From Asterias amurensis (lineage: Eukaryota > Echinodermata > Asteroidea > Forcipulatida > Asteriidae), in assembly GCF_032118995.1 (NCBI RefSeq), contig NC_092648.1, forward strand, positions 22,038,450 through 22,102,449: a DNA stretch of 64,000 nucleotides, in the 5' to 3' direction. Both the position numbers and the translations under genes were made by a program. Under the pieces are notes generated by a model. It saw only the letters and a program-made list of their open reading frames with translations. It was not told where the DNA came from and ran no database searches. Below are positions 36,401 to 45,258 of this stretch, piece after piece (within the stretch, counting starts at the first letter, position 1; every line of letters starts with the position of its first letter).

Positions 36401-39400
36401 CACTGGGCGAAAGTGTAGTTACACACAGTGCGTGTGCTGCCAAAGTGCGGTTAAAATTGTACAAGCTTAAGGGGTAATTCCCTTGTGTGCAGGGATGCGC
36501 GGCCAGGTGCCGTGCACTAATACTGAGTAACTTAGGTAATTTGTTCGCGGGCAAATATGTTGGTATGCCTGGGTTTTTAATTACAGTCCTCTGTGCATAA
36601 ATATTGTGTGTGTTTTCAATTAGCCAATAGGGTGTTTAATAGGACAACATTGGCCAATGAATGTTTTTGTTTACCTTGCAATGTTGGGGACGGGCTAATT
36701 AGCGCGGGATTAGCTTTCACTTCAAAGTCACTTTGTCACTGCCTTTCGAAGTGAAGAGGCTGTGTGAGTTTTATACTCACACAATTTAATTAATTTCCCT
36801 CCACTCCCACCCTAAAGGTCTTGTCAGTAATCTTAACTTGTCATTGCGGTTTGGCGTTTTTTACGGGATTCACACAGTGTTTCTGTTTTGGGGTTATAGT
36901 TGCAAGTAAAGTACTTTGTCAAATTATTTCTTTCTTTTTGTACACCTTGTTCAAGGAACTTACACGCCCATTGTAACAATAAGTTGTGTTAGCGCTCTGA
37001 GGTTCCCTAGGGGCTAAGTCGGCCCTCATGTCTCAAGGTGGAATTTTACAACTTAATTAATTGATTGATGGGTTAACCTCATTGTGTAAGGTATGACTAG
37101 TTTCAATAATTGTTTTAGTGCATTTTGACTGTGTGCCCACGTGATTGGAGTCAGGTGGGCATGCAGATATATGTTTGGCCAGGTGCCAGTTGGGTCATTC
37201 CGTGTCAAATCACCCCCAAAAAAGGCAATTTTAAACCCTACCCTCTTCAAATTTGCTCATATTTGGTTTATGGGGTAATCGTGGCTCAACAAGCTCAAAT
37301 TTTTAATTTCAGCTCCATCCGATAAACGGTTTTCGCGCTATGGCACGCTCTTTCTTGTTGATTTCAGTCAAAATGCGCCTGACCTCTGACATTCAACTGA
37401 CATTGGTGTCTTTGGAAAGGAAATTGTGTAAGCTTTCCAAAAATGTCTTTATTTCTTTTGTAGGAACATGTTTAGGTATGATAACCTTTTGACCTCTACT
37501 TTGACCTTGAATTTGACCTTGTGGATCATGTGACCCGGCAACGAACTTCGATGAAAATTTACCCTTTTATATTTCTCCACAATATCAAAAATTAAGAGAT
37601 ATAATATTTTTGGCTTGCTTTCAAGCTCCACTCAAACGTGTCCTACTTCACTTTTCCTGTGCAAAGTACATGTACATTTGATACATGTCCATACGTATGT
37701 ATGTCATGATTTTGCTTGGGGACCATATAGCCTTGCTTGATATACATGCGTATGAACAGGTATGTATATGTACATGTACTTTGCATTGGAATAGGCAAGT
37801 AGGGCAACTTTGAGTGGAGCCTGAAGGCAAGTCAAAACTATTGTATTTCTAATTTTTCTATCATGTGTAGAAAACACCATGTTGGCCAGATTTGTTGTGG
37901 GAAACAGATTTGTTTGTTGGAAGTAACCAGCACGCATGACGTCACTGCAAAATGCACGGAGTTCTATGAAACCCTCAACTGTGTGCTAGACACTTACTTT
38001 CCGAAGAAATCAGTCAAAAAACACCCCACTGACAAACCATGGCTGACACCCTACATCAAATCACTCGTCAAGCGTCAGCGCGCTTTCCATGGCAACCAAC
38101 AATCGCTGTGGAGGTATTTCAGGAACAAGATCAATCATGAAATCAAACTTGCCAAGAAAACACACTACACAACCAAGGTCGAGCGACTCAAGAAATCAAA
38201 TTCGAGTTCATGGTTTCGTGAAGTTCGACTAATTACAACAGGCACGAGCACAAATCGCAACATCCATGTGCAGAATATTGACCCCACAGCTCACAAGGAC
38301 ATAGCGTCTGCTATTTGTGAAAAGTTCGCTGCAGTCGGTAACGACCTTGACCCATTGATACATCCTTACTGCCAGCCTACCTTCCAGCCAAACCAATCCC
38401 TCCTGTCCAACCTTGGGAGGTGCTCAAACAACTTCAGAGAATAAGCAGCACAAAGGCGAGTGGCCCCGATAATATTTCGGCTAGATTTATACGACAGTAT
38501 TCTTATGAACTTTCTAAGCCATTGACTCACATTATCAACGCCTCGTTTGCTCAGCTTATCGTCCCAGCACAATGGAAGAGGGCAATTGTCGTCCCTGTGC
38601 CCAAAACTTCACCAGCCAACATAGACAATTTGCGACCCATTGCCCTCACAGATCACTTTGCCAAAGTGACAGAGCACTTCATTGCTCAACAAACAATGGC
38701 GTCGATTAAACCCAACCTCGACCCCGCCCAGTTCGGAAACAACAAGAACGTATCCACTACGCACTGTTTGATTGATGTTCTTCACACTCTCCATGCTAAT
38801 GCTGAACTACCCAAATCTATATCGTCCATTCTTCTCACTGACTTTTCTAAGGCTTTTGATCACATCGACCACACAATTGCAGTTTCCAAGCTCCTCAAGT
38901 TGGGAGTTCCACCACATTTAGCCGCATGGATCGGTGATTTCATCTCTAATCGTGAACAGTGCGTGAGATACCTCGATTGCTTTTCGGAATGGACCCATAC
39001 TAATGCAGGTGTCCCACAAGGCACTAAGCTTGGTGCCATTATCTTCCTGGCAATTATCAACGATGCCGGTTTCAAAGAGAACAATACAAGTATAAAACAC
39101 TTCAAATATGTTGATGACATGACTGTCATTGAAACCCGTGATGCCAGTGTTGGATCCAACCTCCCATCTGCAATAACTGATCTGGATGTTTGGTCGTCGG
39201 ACAACAAAATGCAACTCAACGTGAAAAAATGTTTCACCATGGACATTTGTTTCTCGCGGAACCAGCCAGATCCCCTCTCATTGACTCTAAATGACAAAAC
39301 TATTACACAATGTGCAGTTATTAAGCTTTTAGGTGTTTTTATTCAAGCCGACTTAAGGTGGGACATGCATGTAGGCTCAATGATCAAGCGTGCAAATTCC

Positions 39401-42400
39401 CGCCTTTTCATGCTTCGTAAATTGAAGTATCATTACCTAAGCATATCTGATCTTGTTGCTATATATACCTCCTTTGTGCGGCCAATTTTGGAGTATGCTG
39501 CACCCGCCTGGTCAGGTGCTTTGTCAAGTAAGCAATGCAATGATCTGGAAAGGGTGCAAAAACGCGCATGCAGAATTATTCTTGGCAATGACTACATGCG
39601 CTACTCAGACGCTCTACAATTGTGCAATATTGAAACACTGGTATGCCGTCGTAACCACTTGTGCCAATCTTTTGCCAAAACTCTCCCTTCATCAGTCCTA
39701 AAGCGCCTGTTGCCACAGAGGTATGATAGTGGGTACCAACTTAGGAACTCCGGACTTCTGGGTCAGTTTAAATGCCGAACAGAGCGCTATAGAAAGAGCC
39801 CTCTCCCTCACCTCACACGCCTTTTTAATAACTGATTTGCAATATAATGCAGCTTTTTATGCGCCCTTTGATTTTGCCAACAATATTTTTTATCCAGGTT
39901 TTTTTTTTTTTCTTTCTTTTTTTCCCGCAACTTTCAGAACAATTTATTTTAGACATTGTAAATATTTGTCTCTCCTTAATCAATTATTTCTTAATTAATG
40001 TGAAATAGTGTGATTTTTCCTATGTTTTAATCTCTGTATATTTTCCTGTAATTCGACCTCCGGTCGCCATGAGAATTTGTTTTTAAAATAATAAACCAAT
40101 TATGAATGAATGAATGAAATGAAACAATTGTGGGGTCATGTGTACCCTAAGCTATTTTTATGTGTGTGACTGGCTAGCCATAAGTTTTTCGGCAACCTTC
40201 ACAATTTTTGTTATGGAAATAAAACAGTTTTCAGAGGCTGTGGCAATCAATCAAAATATAATTTGTCTGCTTGTTTTATTCGTATCTGAGTATAAAGATG
40301 TATTAAGGATAGTTCAATAATTATTTTATTTATTATTTTTTTTTTAATGCAAAAAATTGATCTTCAGACTGCAATTAATATTTGTTGTTTATAATCTCAG
40401 AAGAAAATCAGACCCAATGTCACCGTCTTTAACCACTCTGTACATGTAGTATAAACCTCTCATGAACAGCACTATGTTGTGGATTATACACAAACACTCA
40501 CCAGTTCTGCTTCTGTGTTTTACACTGATGAGTGATAACACTGTATACCATGTAGGCCTGGGCGAATTATTCGAATATCCGGTTAATGGCGAATAGGTTT
40601 TCCTATCCGTAACCGCGAATGCCTTTTTTTTCTTAACCGGATATCCGCATAGGGCGCGAATAGCTATTTATAAACCGGATAGTTCTGTAATTACAACCAA
40701 GTAACCGGATATTCTTTAATATCCGAATATCCGCGGACGTCGGGCGACAACTGACATGAATGTTTTGTCTGAATCCTAATGAAACTTCTATTAAGACAGC
40801 ATAAAACAGCATAAATTAAGTATTTAACTATGCTCACCTCCGTGAAGAGTCAAAACAATGACATTTCTGACGTAATTTGTTCAAAGATTACAAAAGTTTT
40901 CCTTCACGTAGAGTCATCCACGATCAAAAGAAAAAGCAACTCGCCATCTTTAAATTAGATCCGGTCATTTTTATGAATGAACCGAGTGACACTGTCTAAA
41001 ACTAATATCAATCCGCCCAGAAGATCTCATTCACAAACGAACAGCGCCCTCTAGCGACAAAAAAAAAATTATATTTTTTTATTTTTTATTTTTTTTATAG
41101 CGCCCTCTAGCGGCGAAAAAAACTATTCGAATATCCGGTTAATTTCGGATAGTTGGTCAGCGGTATCCGAATAACAAAATTTCACTATTCGCCCAGCACT
41201 AATACCATGTGCTGAGTCTTAGAATGTTTGTTATTGGGGTTCTTTCACCCCCCCCCCATAGGATCGCGTACATAGTACACGCTGCTTACCACACATCAGT
41301 GTGAATGTCAAACCAGTCATATTTTGTTCTTGATCCTTAATGCATTAATTAATAGGATAAGTATACAGTGAACGAAGCACTTAAAAAGGAATTTCTAAAA
41401 TCTGCACTATAATGAAGAAAGAAAAGGAAAAAAAAGAAAAATTTTGTTTTATCTTTTCGTACAGATGAAATCTGATGAACAACAACGCTTGTGTCAGTAC
41501 GAATGCATTTTTGGGGTAAGAATTGCTTACTTCATTATTTAAAGACACTGGACACTATTGGTAACTGTCAAAGACCAGTCTTCTCACTTGGTGTATCTCA
41601 ACATATGCATACAATAACAAACCTGTGAAAATTTGAGCTCAATCGGTCGTCGAAGAAAAAATGCCCTTGTCACACAGATTTGTGTGCTTTCAGATGCTTG
41701 ATTTCGAGACCTCAAATTCTAAATCTGATGAGGTCTCAAAATCAAATTTGTGGAAAATTACTTCTTTCTCGAAAACTACTCCACTTCAGAGGGAGCCGTT
41801 TCTCAAAACGTTTTACACTATCAACCTCCCCATTACCCATTACCAAGTAAGGTTTTATATTAATAATTATTTTAAGTCATTACCAATAGTGTCCACTGCC
41901 TTGTACACTATTGGTAATTTCTCATAATAATTGTTAGCATCAAAACTTACTTGGTAATAATCAATGGAGAGCTGTTGAAAGTATAAAACATGGTGAGAAA
42001 CGGCTCCCTCTGAAGTAACGTAGTTTTCGAGAACGAAGTAATTTTCCACTAAAATATTTGAATTTGATTATGGGACCACAGAATTAGATTTTGAGGTCCC
42101 GAAATCAAGCATCTGAAAGCACAAAACTTTGTGTGAAAGAGTGTTTTTTTCCCCCATTATTATCTCGCAACTCCGACAACCAATTGAGCTCAAATTTTCA
42201 CAGTTATGTTATTTTGTGCATATTATGATGAGATACACCAAGTGAGAAGACTGGTCTTTGCAGTTACCAATATCGTCCAGTGTCTTTAATACATTGCGTC
42301 TTGAAATGGTAGGTGCAAAACCAACTATGATTTTCAGAGAACTTCCTTATAGTAAAATCTGTTGTGTTTTCTTTTCAACAGGGAACTCCCCGAAAAATAG

Positions 42401-45047
42401 ATCAGCACGTTCAGTACAGTTGTGCAGGCAAGAGGCGTACTGATAGGATGTTTGAACTTGATCAGATGCAGATGAAGCTATCTCAGCATGATGATGATGA
42501 AGCGGTGTGTGTTTATGGTTGCTTAAAGTATTTAACAAACCAGTGAACAGATTTTTGGACAGGTTTTATCTTGCAATCTGTTGGGTAGTCTTTCAATGCA
42601 GATTTTGTAATCATAGTAGATGTTAAATTTGCATCGGCAGTAAATTTACATACACAGTAAACAGGGCACCTGCAAGAGAATTTCTTAATCTCTACGCTAT
42701 AATGTTAAAAAATAACACTAAACACTTGTTTTATCTTTTTGTACAGGTGAAACCAGATGAAGGACCACGTATATGTCCTTATAAATGTTATGGATGCACT
42801 TTCTGGGTAAGGATTGCTTATTTAATTCATAATTGTGTCTTGAAATGATTGGCGCGAAACCAACTTTCAATGCGATTTCCTTTGTGTTATAAAATCTGTT
42901 GTGTTTTCTTTTCAACAGGGAACTCCCCGAAAAATAGATCAGCACGTTCAGAACAGTTGTGCAGGCAAGGTGCTAACTGATAGGATGTTTGAACTTGATC
43001 AGATGCAGATGAAGCTATCTCAGCATGATGATGATGAAGCGGTGTGTGTTTATGGTTGCTTAAAGTATTTAACAAACCAGTGGACAGATTTTTGGACAGG
43101 TTTTATCTTGCAATCTGTTGGGTAGTCTTTCAATGCAGATTTTGTATTCATAGTAGATGTTAAATTTGCATCGGCAGTAAATTTACATACACAGTAAACA
43201 GGGCACCTGCAAGAGAATTTCTTAATCTCTACACTATAATGATAAAAAATAACACTAGACACTTGTTTTATCTTTTTGTACAGGTGAAACCAGATGAAGG
43301 ACCACGTATATGTCCTTATAAATGTTATGGATGCACTTTCTGGGTAAGGATTGCTTATTTAATTCATAATTGTGTCTTGAAATGATTGGCGCGAAACCAA
43401 CTTTCAATGCGATTTCCTTTGTGTAATAAAATCTGTTGTGTTTTCTTTTCCACAGGGAACTCCCCGAAAAATAGATCAGCACGTTCAGAACAGTTGTGCA
43501 GGCAAGGTGCTAACTGATCGGATGTTCCAGCTTGATCAGATGAAGAAGCAGCTATCTCAGCATTATGATGATGAAGGTACGCGTGGTTATGGTCGCTAAT
43601 AGTATTTAAAAGTGTTTGAGTGGATTTTATAAAGCCTAATTGGGTTATTTTTAAATAGGGCAGTGGGTACACCTAAATATTTAGACACATTAACACTGCA
43701 CGCAGCAACCCATGGCCCATAATATTTTTTTTGCTTATATCTTGGTCAACTCTGAACGGATTTTGTCTGTTCTTTATAACACTCGCCTTGATCAACATCT
43801 ATGCTCCATAAAACTTTCAGGGCCTTTAGATGAAACATGTGGAGCCTTTTATGGATACATACAGTATAGTATGTAAGATGAATAGATGAACAATTCAAGG
43901 TCGTCACTCAAGGTTGTTTGGAGCCAACACTCCCGATCCGCCATCTTGAAAAGATAACTGAAATAGCTTTTGCCCCATCGAAAATGGCAAGATAAATTTC
44001 CAGACAAAGTGCTAAGAACGTTTTTTCCCCCCTGTGTGTGCTTATTTCCCGTATTGATTTGGTCCCTGCAGCTGAAGGTTTAACTGTTAATGTTCCCCTC
44101 TGCTACCACAGTGATGTTCCCCTGAACTATACTTGCCAGGTGAGGTGGGTCAATGTATTTTAGCGGTATTTAATTTATTTTTTACTTATTTAAAAGCAAG
44201 TTTATTATAGCCAAAGTAATGTCTTAAGTTTTTAATGTTAATATTTAGTCCCTGGCTGGTCTGGCTGAACTTTTTAAACTTAAAAACTTTTCTGGAGGGA
44301 ATATTTATAAACTTTTGTGTGTGCTTGTTTGCTATCGGGTTCTTTTCTTATCCTTTGTAGTTTCTTGGAATTTGAATGTGTGTTGTTGTAAGGCGCATTT
44401 GATCATTTTTAAAATGGAGAATGTAGGGTATAAGTTACATTGTTATTAATTCATATTTTCACACAGCATGAAAAAGAAAGATAACATTTTCCTTTGTGCC
44501 AGTAACTCCTCTATTTGGGCTTTGTCCCGAAGCCTTAGGGTCGTGTCACACCAGACAATTTACGGGCAACCAGTTCCAGGCAATCTCAAAGAAAAAAAGG
44601 CATTCCCATATACGATTGTTAACATTTTTCTTTTGTGAATCGTAAGAAAAAGTTTTAAAATTGACTCGTGTGCTACCAAAGTGGTCCTGTAACATGCACT
44701 GTAGTTGGTTGCCTTCAAGTTACCTGCTAGAGTTGCCTCCTGTGACAAGGCCCTTAGACTTCAAGGGTTTTTCTCAGGATCCTTGCTGTTCCAAAAAACG
44801 CCACCTTCTGTAACAGAAGCTTTTGAAATGGTGCCAAGTGCTCCAACCACCATGGTATACTTTCACTTTCAACTGCCAAATCGTACTAAGTTCCCTGGCC
44901 CGGTTTTGGTACTTTAGGATCTTTCCCGTCTGTTTCAAAGCTACTTGGGAGTTTTTTAGTTTTGCGCAAAATAGAATGACTTGATATTTAAATTGGGGAC
45001 TATATTACCTCTGTTAAAGAAGTATTTATGTTTTTCTACAGAAGTAG
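24382..45047 (+). CDS. RING-like / tandem TRAF-type zinc-finger protein, no MATH domain
   Basis: Exons with AG/GT borders join without a frame break: 24376-24431, 29527-29580, 33320-33383, 41465-41515, 42382-42504, 42747-42806, 42919-43041, 43284-43343, 43456-43576, 44072-44139 and 45042-45047 (stop). From the ATG at 24382 this gives about 259 aa. The N-terminus (CCGIVCGEC ... FVCPDC) looks like the second half of a RING with its His missing; I found no exon for the first Cys pair. Three TRAF-like modules follow (ICPYKCYGCTFW, then GTPRKIDQHVQNSCAG), reading C-x3-C ... H-x4/5-C, each with a short acidic helical tail. The YGC-F-GT-I-H pattern matches the last zinc finger of TRAFs. The reading frame is inferred. 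Function is unknown; ubiquitin ligase or decoy adaptor is a guess. The gene lies head to head with the TRAF3-like gene. Confidence 0.7.
24930..25083 (+). repeat. dispersed repeat, left part (split by the 2.3-kb element)
   Basis: GGCCTGATACTTCACGGAGG through TGCTCCAGTAGAAATTTACA matches the reverse complement of 50200-50310. The rest of this copy continues at 27394-27475 (AGTGCCTTTACCATAGAGA, then CCTTGCCCTTGCC). A more diverged relative lies at 4668-4830. Confidence 0.7.
25990..26795 (+). pseudogene. broken coding region inside the 2.3-kb TIR element
   Basis: Open stretches in shifting frames: 26082-26456 (WSIKRIADEFGASNYMPRKS), 26463-26645 (RDFYLFESVSRQMPGMKDF, VSVTVDGEKKH), then LKEVFELFKEHPPESF and, in another frame at 26716-26793, QCILAGSSGMHLVCVCTIHQ. 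From memory this order matches a large family of uncharacterized metazoan proteins ending in a VCVCTIHQNVKL-type motif, often multi-copy. I infer it is the element's own transposase-like gene, interrupted by stops and frameshifts and lacking a C-terminal part. Confidence 0.55.
26862..26899 (+). repeat. TGTACA-type microsatellite
   Basis: GTACATGTATGTACATGTAC and following bases, at the inner edge of the right arm of the 2.3-kb element. Confidence 0.7.
27394..27475 (+). repeat. dispersed repeat, right part after the 2.3-kb insertion
   Basis: It continues the copy that begins at 24930 and matches 50150-50200 in reverse (TTTACCAAGGAGAACATTCC in the intact copy). Confidence 0.65.
28019..28042 (+). 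repeat. CA-rich microsatellite
   Basis: CACACACACACGCACACACA, mostly CA dinucleotides. Confidence 0.8.
28345..28575. mobile_element. MITE family B, second copy, CTG duplication
   Basis: 231 bp with the same ends and interior blocks as the 35.1-kb copy. CTG flanks at 28342-28344 and 28576-28578. Confidence 0.78.
29685..29840 (+). repeat. tRNA-derived SINE, second copy
   Basis: GGCAATCTCGGTGGTCTAGT (A box) and CATGGGTTCGAATTCCACCC (B box), with CTCTAGAATTGCAAAGGTCA between them as in the 0.5-kb copy. It lies in an intron of the RING-like gene. Confidence 0.65.
30171..30430 (-). repeat. degenerate SINE next to the LTR element target
   Basis: On the reverse strand it contains a degraded B box and the AGTGTCTTGCATAAAGACA body similar to the second SINE type. 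The LTR element inserted right at its edge. Confidence 0.4.
30434..30618 (-). repeat. LTR (3' LTR in element orientation)
   Basis: 185 bp, matching 33038-33222, with a TATATAAAG box on the plus strand near the end. Flanked by the AAGGT duplication. Confidence 0.93.
31043..32864 (-). pseudogene. gag-pol remnant: protease end, RT start, integrase
   Basis: Minus-strand frames: 32400-32864 (FIADATGPAIIGLPSSRALK, the protease flap region, then the RT leader EMKAELDRMTALNVIAKVIE), 31967-32440 (integrase zinc finger HAGHQGINKCQ ... CSTCQRHQ) and 31043-31942 (integrase core: DYYSKYPF, ISDNGPHY, SPRYPQSNGFIERAIQ, giving D, D and E). The join near 32410-32440 runs from the first RT residues straight to the pre-integrase region, so the RT palm and RNase H were deleted. 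A frame break also separates the zinc finger from the core near 31950. Described only as a remnant. Confidence 0.85.
33038..33222 (-). repeat. LTR (5' LTR in element orientation)
   Basis: 185-bp partner of 30434-30618. The adjoining sequence on the interior side is the primer-binding site. Confidence 0.93.
35121..35368. mobile_element. MITE family B, 248 bp, ends GGCCCAATTTCATGGCTCTG
   Basis: Inverted ends of about 25 bp, with CAG on both sides (35118-35120, 35369-35371). The interior has GCGGCGAATTTGGGCTTC and CACGTTACTAGGCATTCTA blocks shared with the 28.3-kb and 21.5-kb copies. Confidence 0.8.
36178..36312. repeat. MITE family C, second copy
   Basis: GGCCAAATTTCATAAAGCTG and the inverted CTTTATGAAATTGGGCC, 135 bp overall. 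A shorter relative (ACATAAAGCTGCTAAGCAGG ... AGCAGCTTTATAAAATATGG) is at 2870-2930. Confidence 0.55.
37192..37890. mobile_element. foldback element, right arm cut by the LINE insertion
   Basis: The left arm begins GGGTCATTCCGTGTCAAATC, the same tip as the 25-kb element, and runs to a centre where TGCAAAGTACATGTACAT (37660-37677) is matched in inverse at 37768-37785. CTCCACTCAAA (37627-37637) is matched by TTTGAGTGGAG (37809-37819). The right arm stays similar until about 37890, where LINE sequence takes over. The distal right tip was not found. Confidence 0.65.
37925..40120 (+). mobile_element. 5'-truncated non-LTR retrotransposon (CR1/Jockey-like group)
   Basis: It lacks the endonuclease. 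The RT frame is nearly whole, followed by a short 3' UTR and a tail of ATGA/TGAA repeats at 40100-40120 with AATAAA at 40091. It sits inside the right arm of the foldback element at 37192. Block order and wording are similar to the older relic at 19.7-21.2 kb. Confidence 0.88.
38420..39835 (+). CDS. LINE reverse transcriptase (open, 5' part in another frame)
   Basis: 471 codons open: SSTKASGPDNISARFIRQ, WKRAIVVPVPKT, DFSKAFDHID with the first catalytic Asp near residue 141, NAGVPQGTKLGAI near 198, and FKYVDD with the catalytic Asp pair near residues 232-233. The thumb LERVQKRACRIILG follows. Catalytic residues are present. The upstream part (37863-38444: KPWLTPYIKSLVKRQRAFHG) is in a different frame, so a frameshift near 38390 separates it. 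The first Met is only the start of the open stretch. Coding potential survives, but the full element does not. Confidence 0.85.
   Translation: MLKQLQRISSTKASGPDNISARFIRQYSYELSKPLTHIINASFAQLIVPAQWKRAIVVPVPKTSPANIDNLRPIALTDHFAKVTEHFIAQQTMASIKPNLDPAQFGNNKNVSTTHCLIDVLHTLHANAELPKSISSILLTDFSKAFDHIDHTIAVSKLLKLGVPPHLAAWIGDFISNREQCVRYLDCFSEWTHTNAGVPQGTKLGAIIFLAIINDAGFKENNTSIKHFKYVDDMTVIETRDASVGSNLPSAITDLDVWSSDNKMQLNVKKCFTMDICFSRNQPDPLSLTLNDKTITQCAVIKLLGVFIQADLRWDMHVGSMIKRANSRLFMLRKLKYHYLSISDLVAIYTSFVRPILEYAAPAWSGALSSKQCNDLERVQKRACRIILGNDYMRYSDALQLCNIETLVCRRNHLCQSFAKTLPSSVLKRLLPQRYDSGYQLRNSGLLGQFKCRTERYRKSPLPHLTRLFNN
40553..41201. mobile_element. hAT-type MITE, 649 bp, 8-bp duplication ATACCATG
   Basis: ATACCATG flanks at 40545-40552 and 41202-41209. 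The ends are TAGGCCTGGGCGAATTATTC and, read in reverse, TAGTGCTGGGCGAATAGTG. Inside are several CGAATATCCGGTTA motifs and two GCGCCCTCTAGCG boxes. An 8-bp duplication and TAG-starting ends fit hAT. There is no coding potential. Confidence 0.85.
41541..41904 (-). mobile_element. MITE family A (TTAA-flanked), copy in intron, reverse orientation
   Basis: AAAGACACTGGACACTATTG ... CAATAGTGTCCACTGCC forms inverted ends, with TTTAA at the outer side. It abuts a second copy in the opposite orientation. Both lie in the intron after the 51-nt exon of the RING-like gene. Confidence 0.75.
41905..42289 (+). mobile_element. MITE family A, adjoining copy, forward orientation
   Basis: ACACTATTGGTAATTTCTC ... 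GTCCAGTGTCTTTAA, with the family blocks GAGAAACGGCTCCCTCTGAA and TTATTATCTCGCAACT. It shares its boundary with the preceding copy. Confidence 0.75.
42290..43590 (+). repeat. tandem exon amplification, 537-bp period, zinc-finger exon pair
   Basis: The 123-nt exon occurs at 42382, 42919 and 43456 (third copy cut to 121 nt), and the 60-nt exon at 42747 and 43284, spaced exactly 537 bp. Introns are copied too and differ at only a handful of positions, so the last duplication is recent. An older, diverged first member of the 60-nt class is the 51-nt exon at 41465. All copied exons are phase 0-0, so each duplication adds 61 residues without shifting frame. Confidence 0.9.
44538..44753. mobile_element. 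Harbinger-like MITE with TTA duplication
   Basis: TTA at 44535-44537 and 44754-44756 flanks GGGTCGTGTCACACCAGAC and, in reverse, GGGCCTTGTCACAGGAGGC. A 3-bp TWA target fits PIF/Harbinger. It lies in the last intron of the RING-like gene. Confidence 0.65.
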
Positions 45048-45252
45048 CTTTTTTGTCTTCCCAAAAGATATAAAACTTAAATTGATTCAGCAGATTTTCC
45101 TTGCTTGTGGATGACATTCAGGAATTTTGTCTCCAAGGATTTGTGAGATAGATCACAAGATGAGTGTAAATACCTTTCTAAAACTTTACTGGATGGTCAT
45201 GACTATGAGATGTCGATTTTGTAATTTTGTACAAAAATTAAATTTAAATAAT

Positions 45253-45258
45253 AATAAA
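45253..45258 (+). promoter_or_regulatory. polyadenylation signal AATAAA of the RING-like gene
   Basis: The AATAAA lies about 205 nt past the predicted stop (45045-45047) and is followed by a GT-rich stretch (TGTCTGAATGTTCTTGTGTG), the usual downstream element. The final exon would be 45042 to about 45275. Confidence 0.6.

Larger units (their letters stand above)
33390..41464 (+). other. large intron of the RING-like gene
   Basis: It contains MITE B (35121), MITE C (36178), the foldback/LINE pair (37192-40120) and the hAT MITE (40553). Nothing was recognised in 33390-35100 and 36320-37190. Confidence 0.6.
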
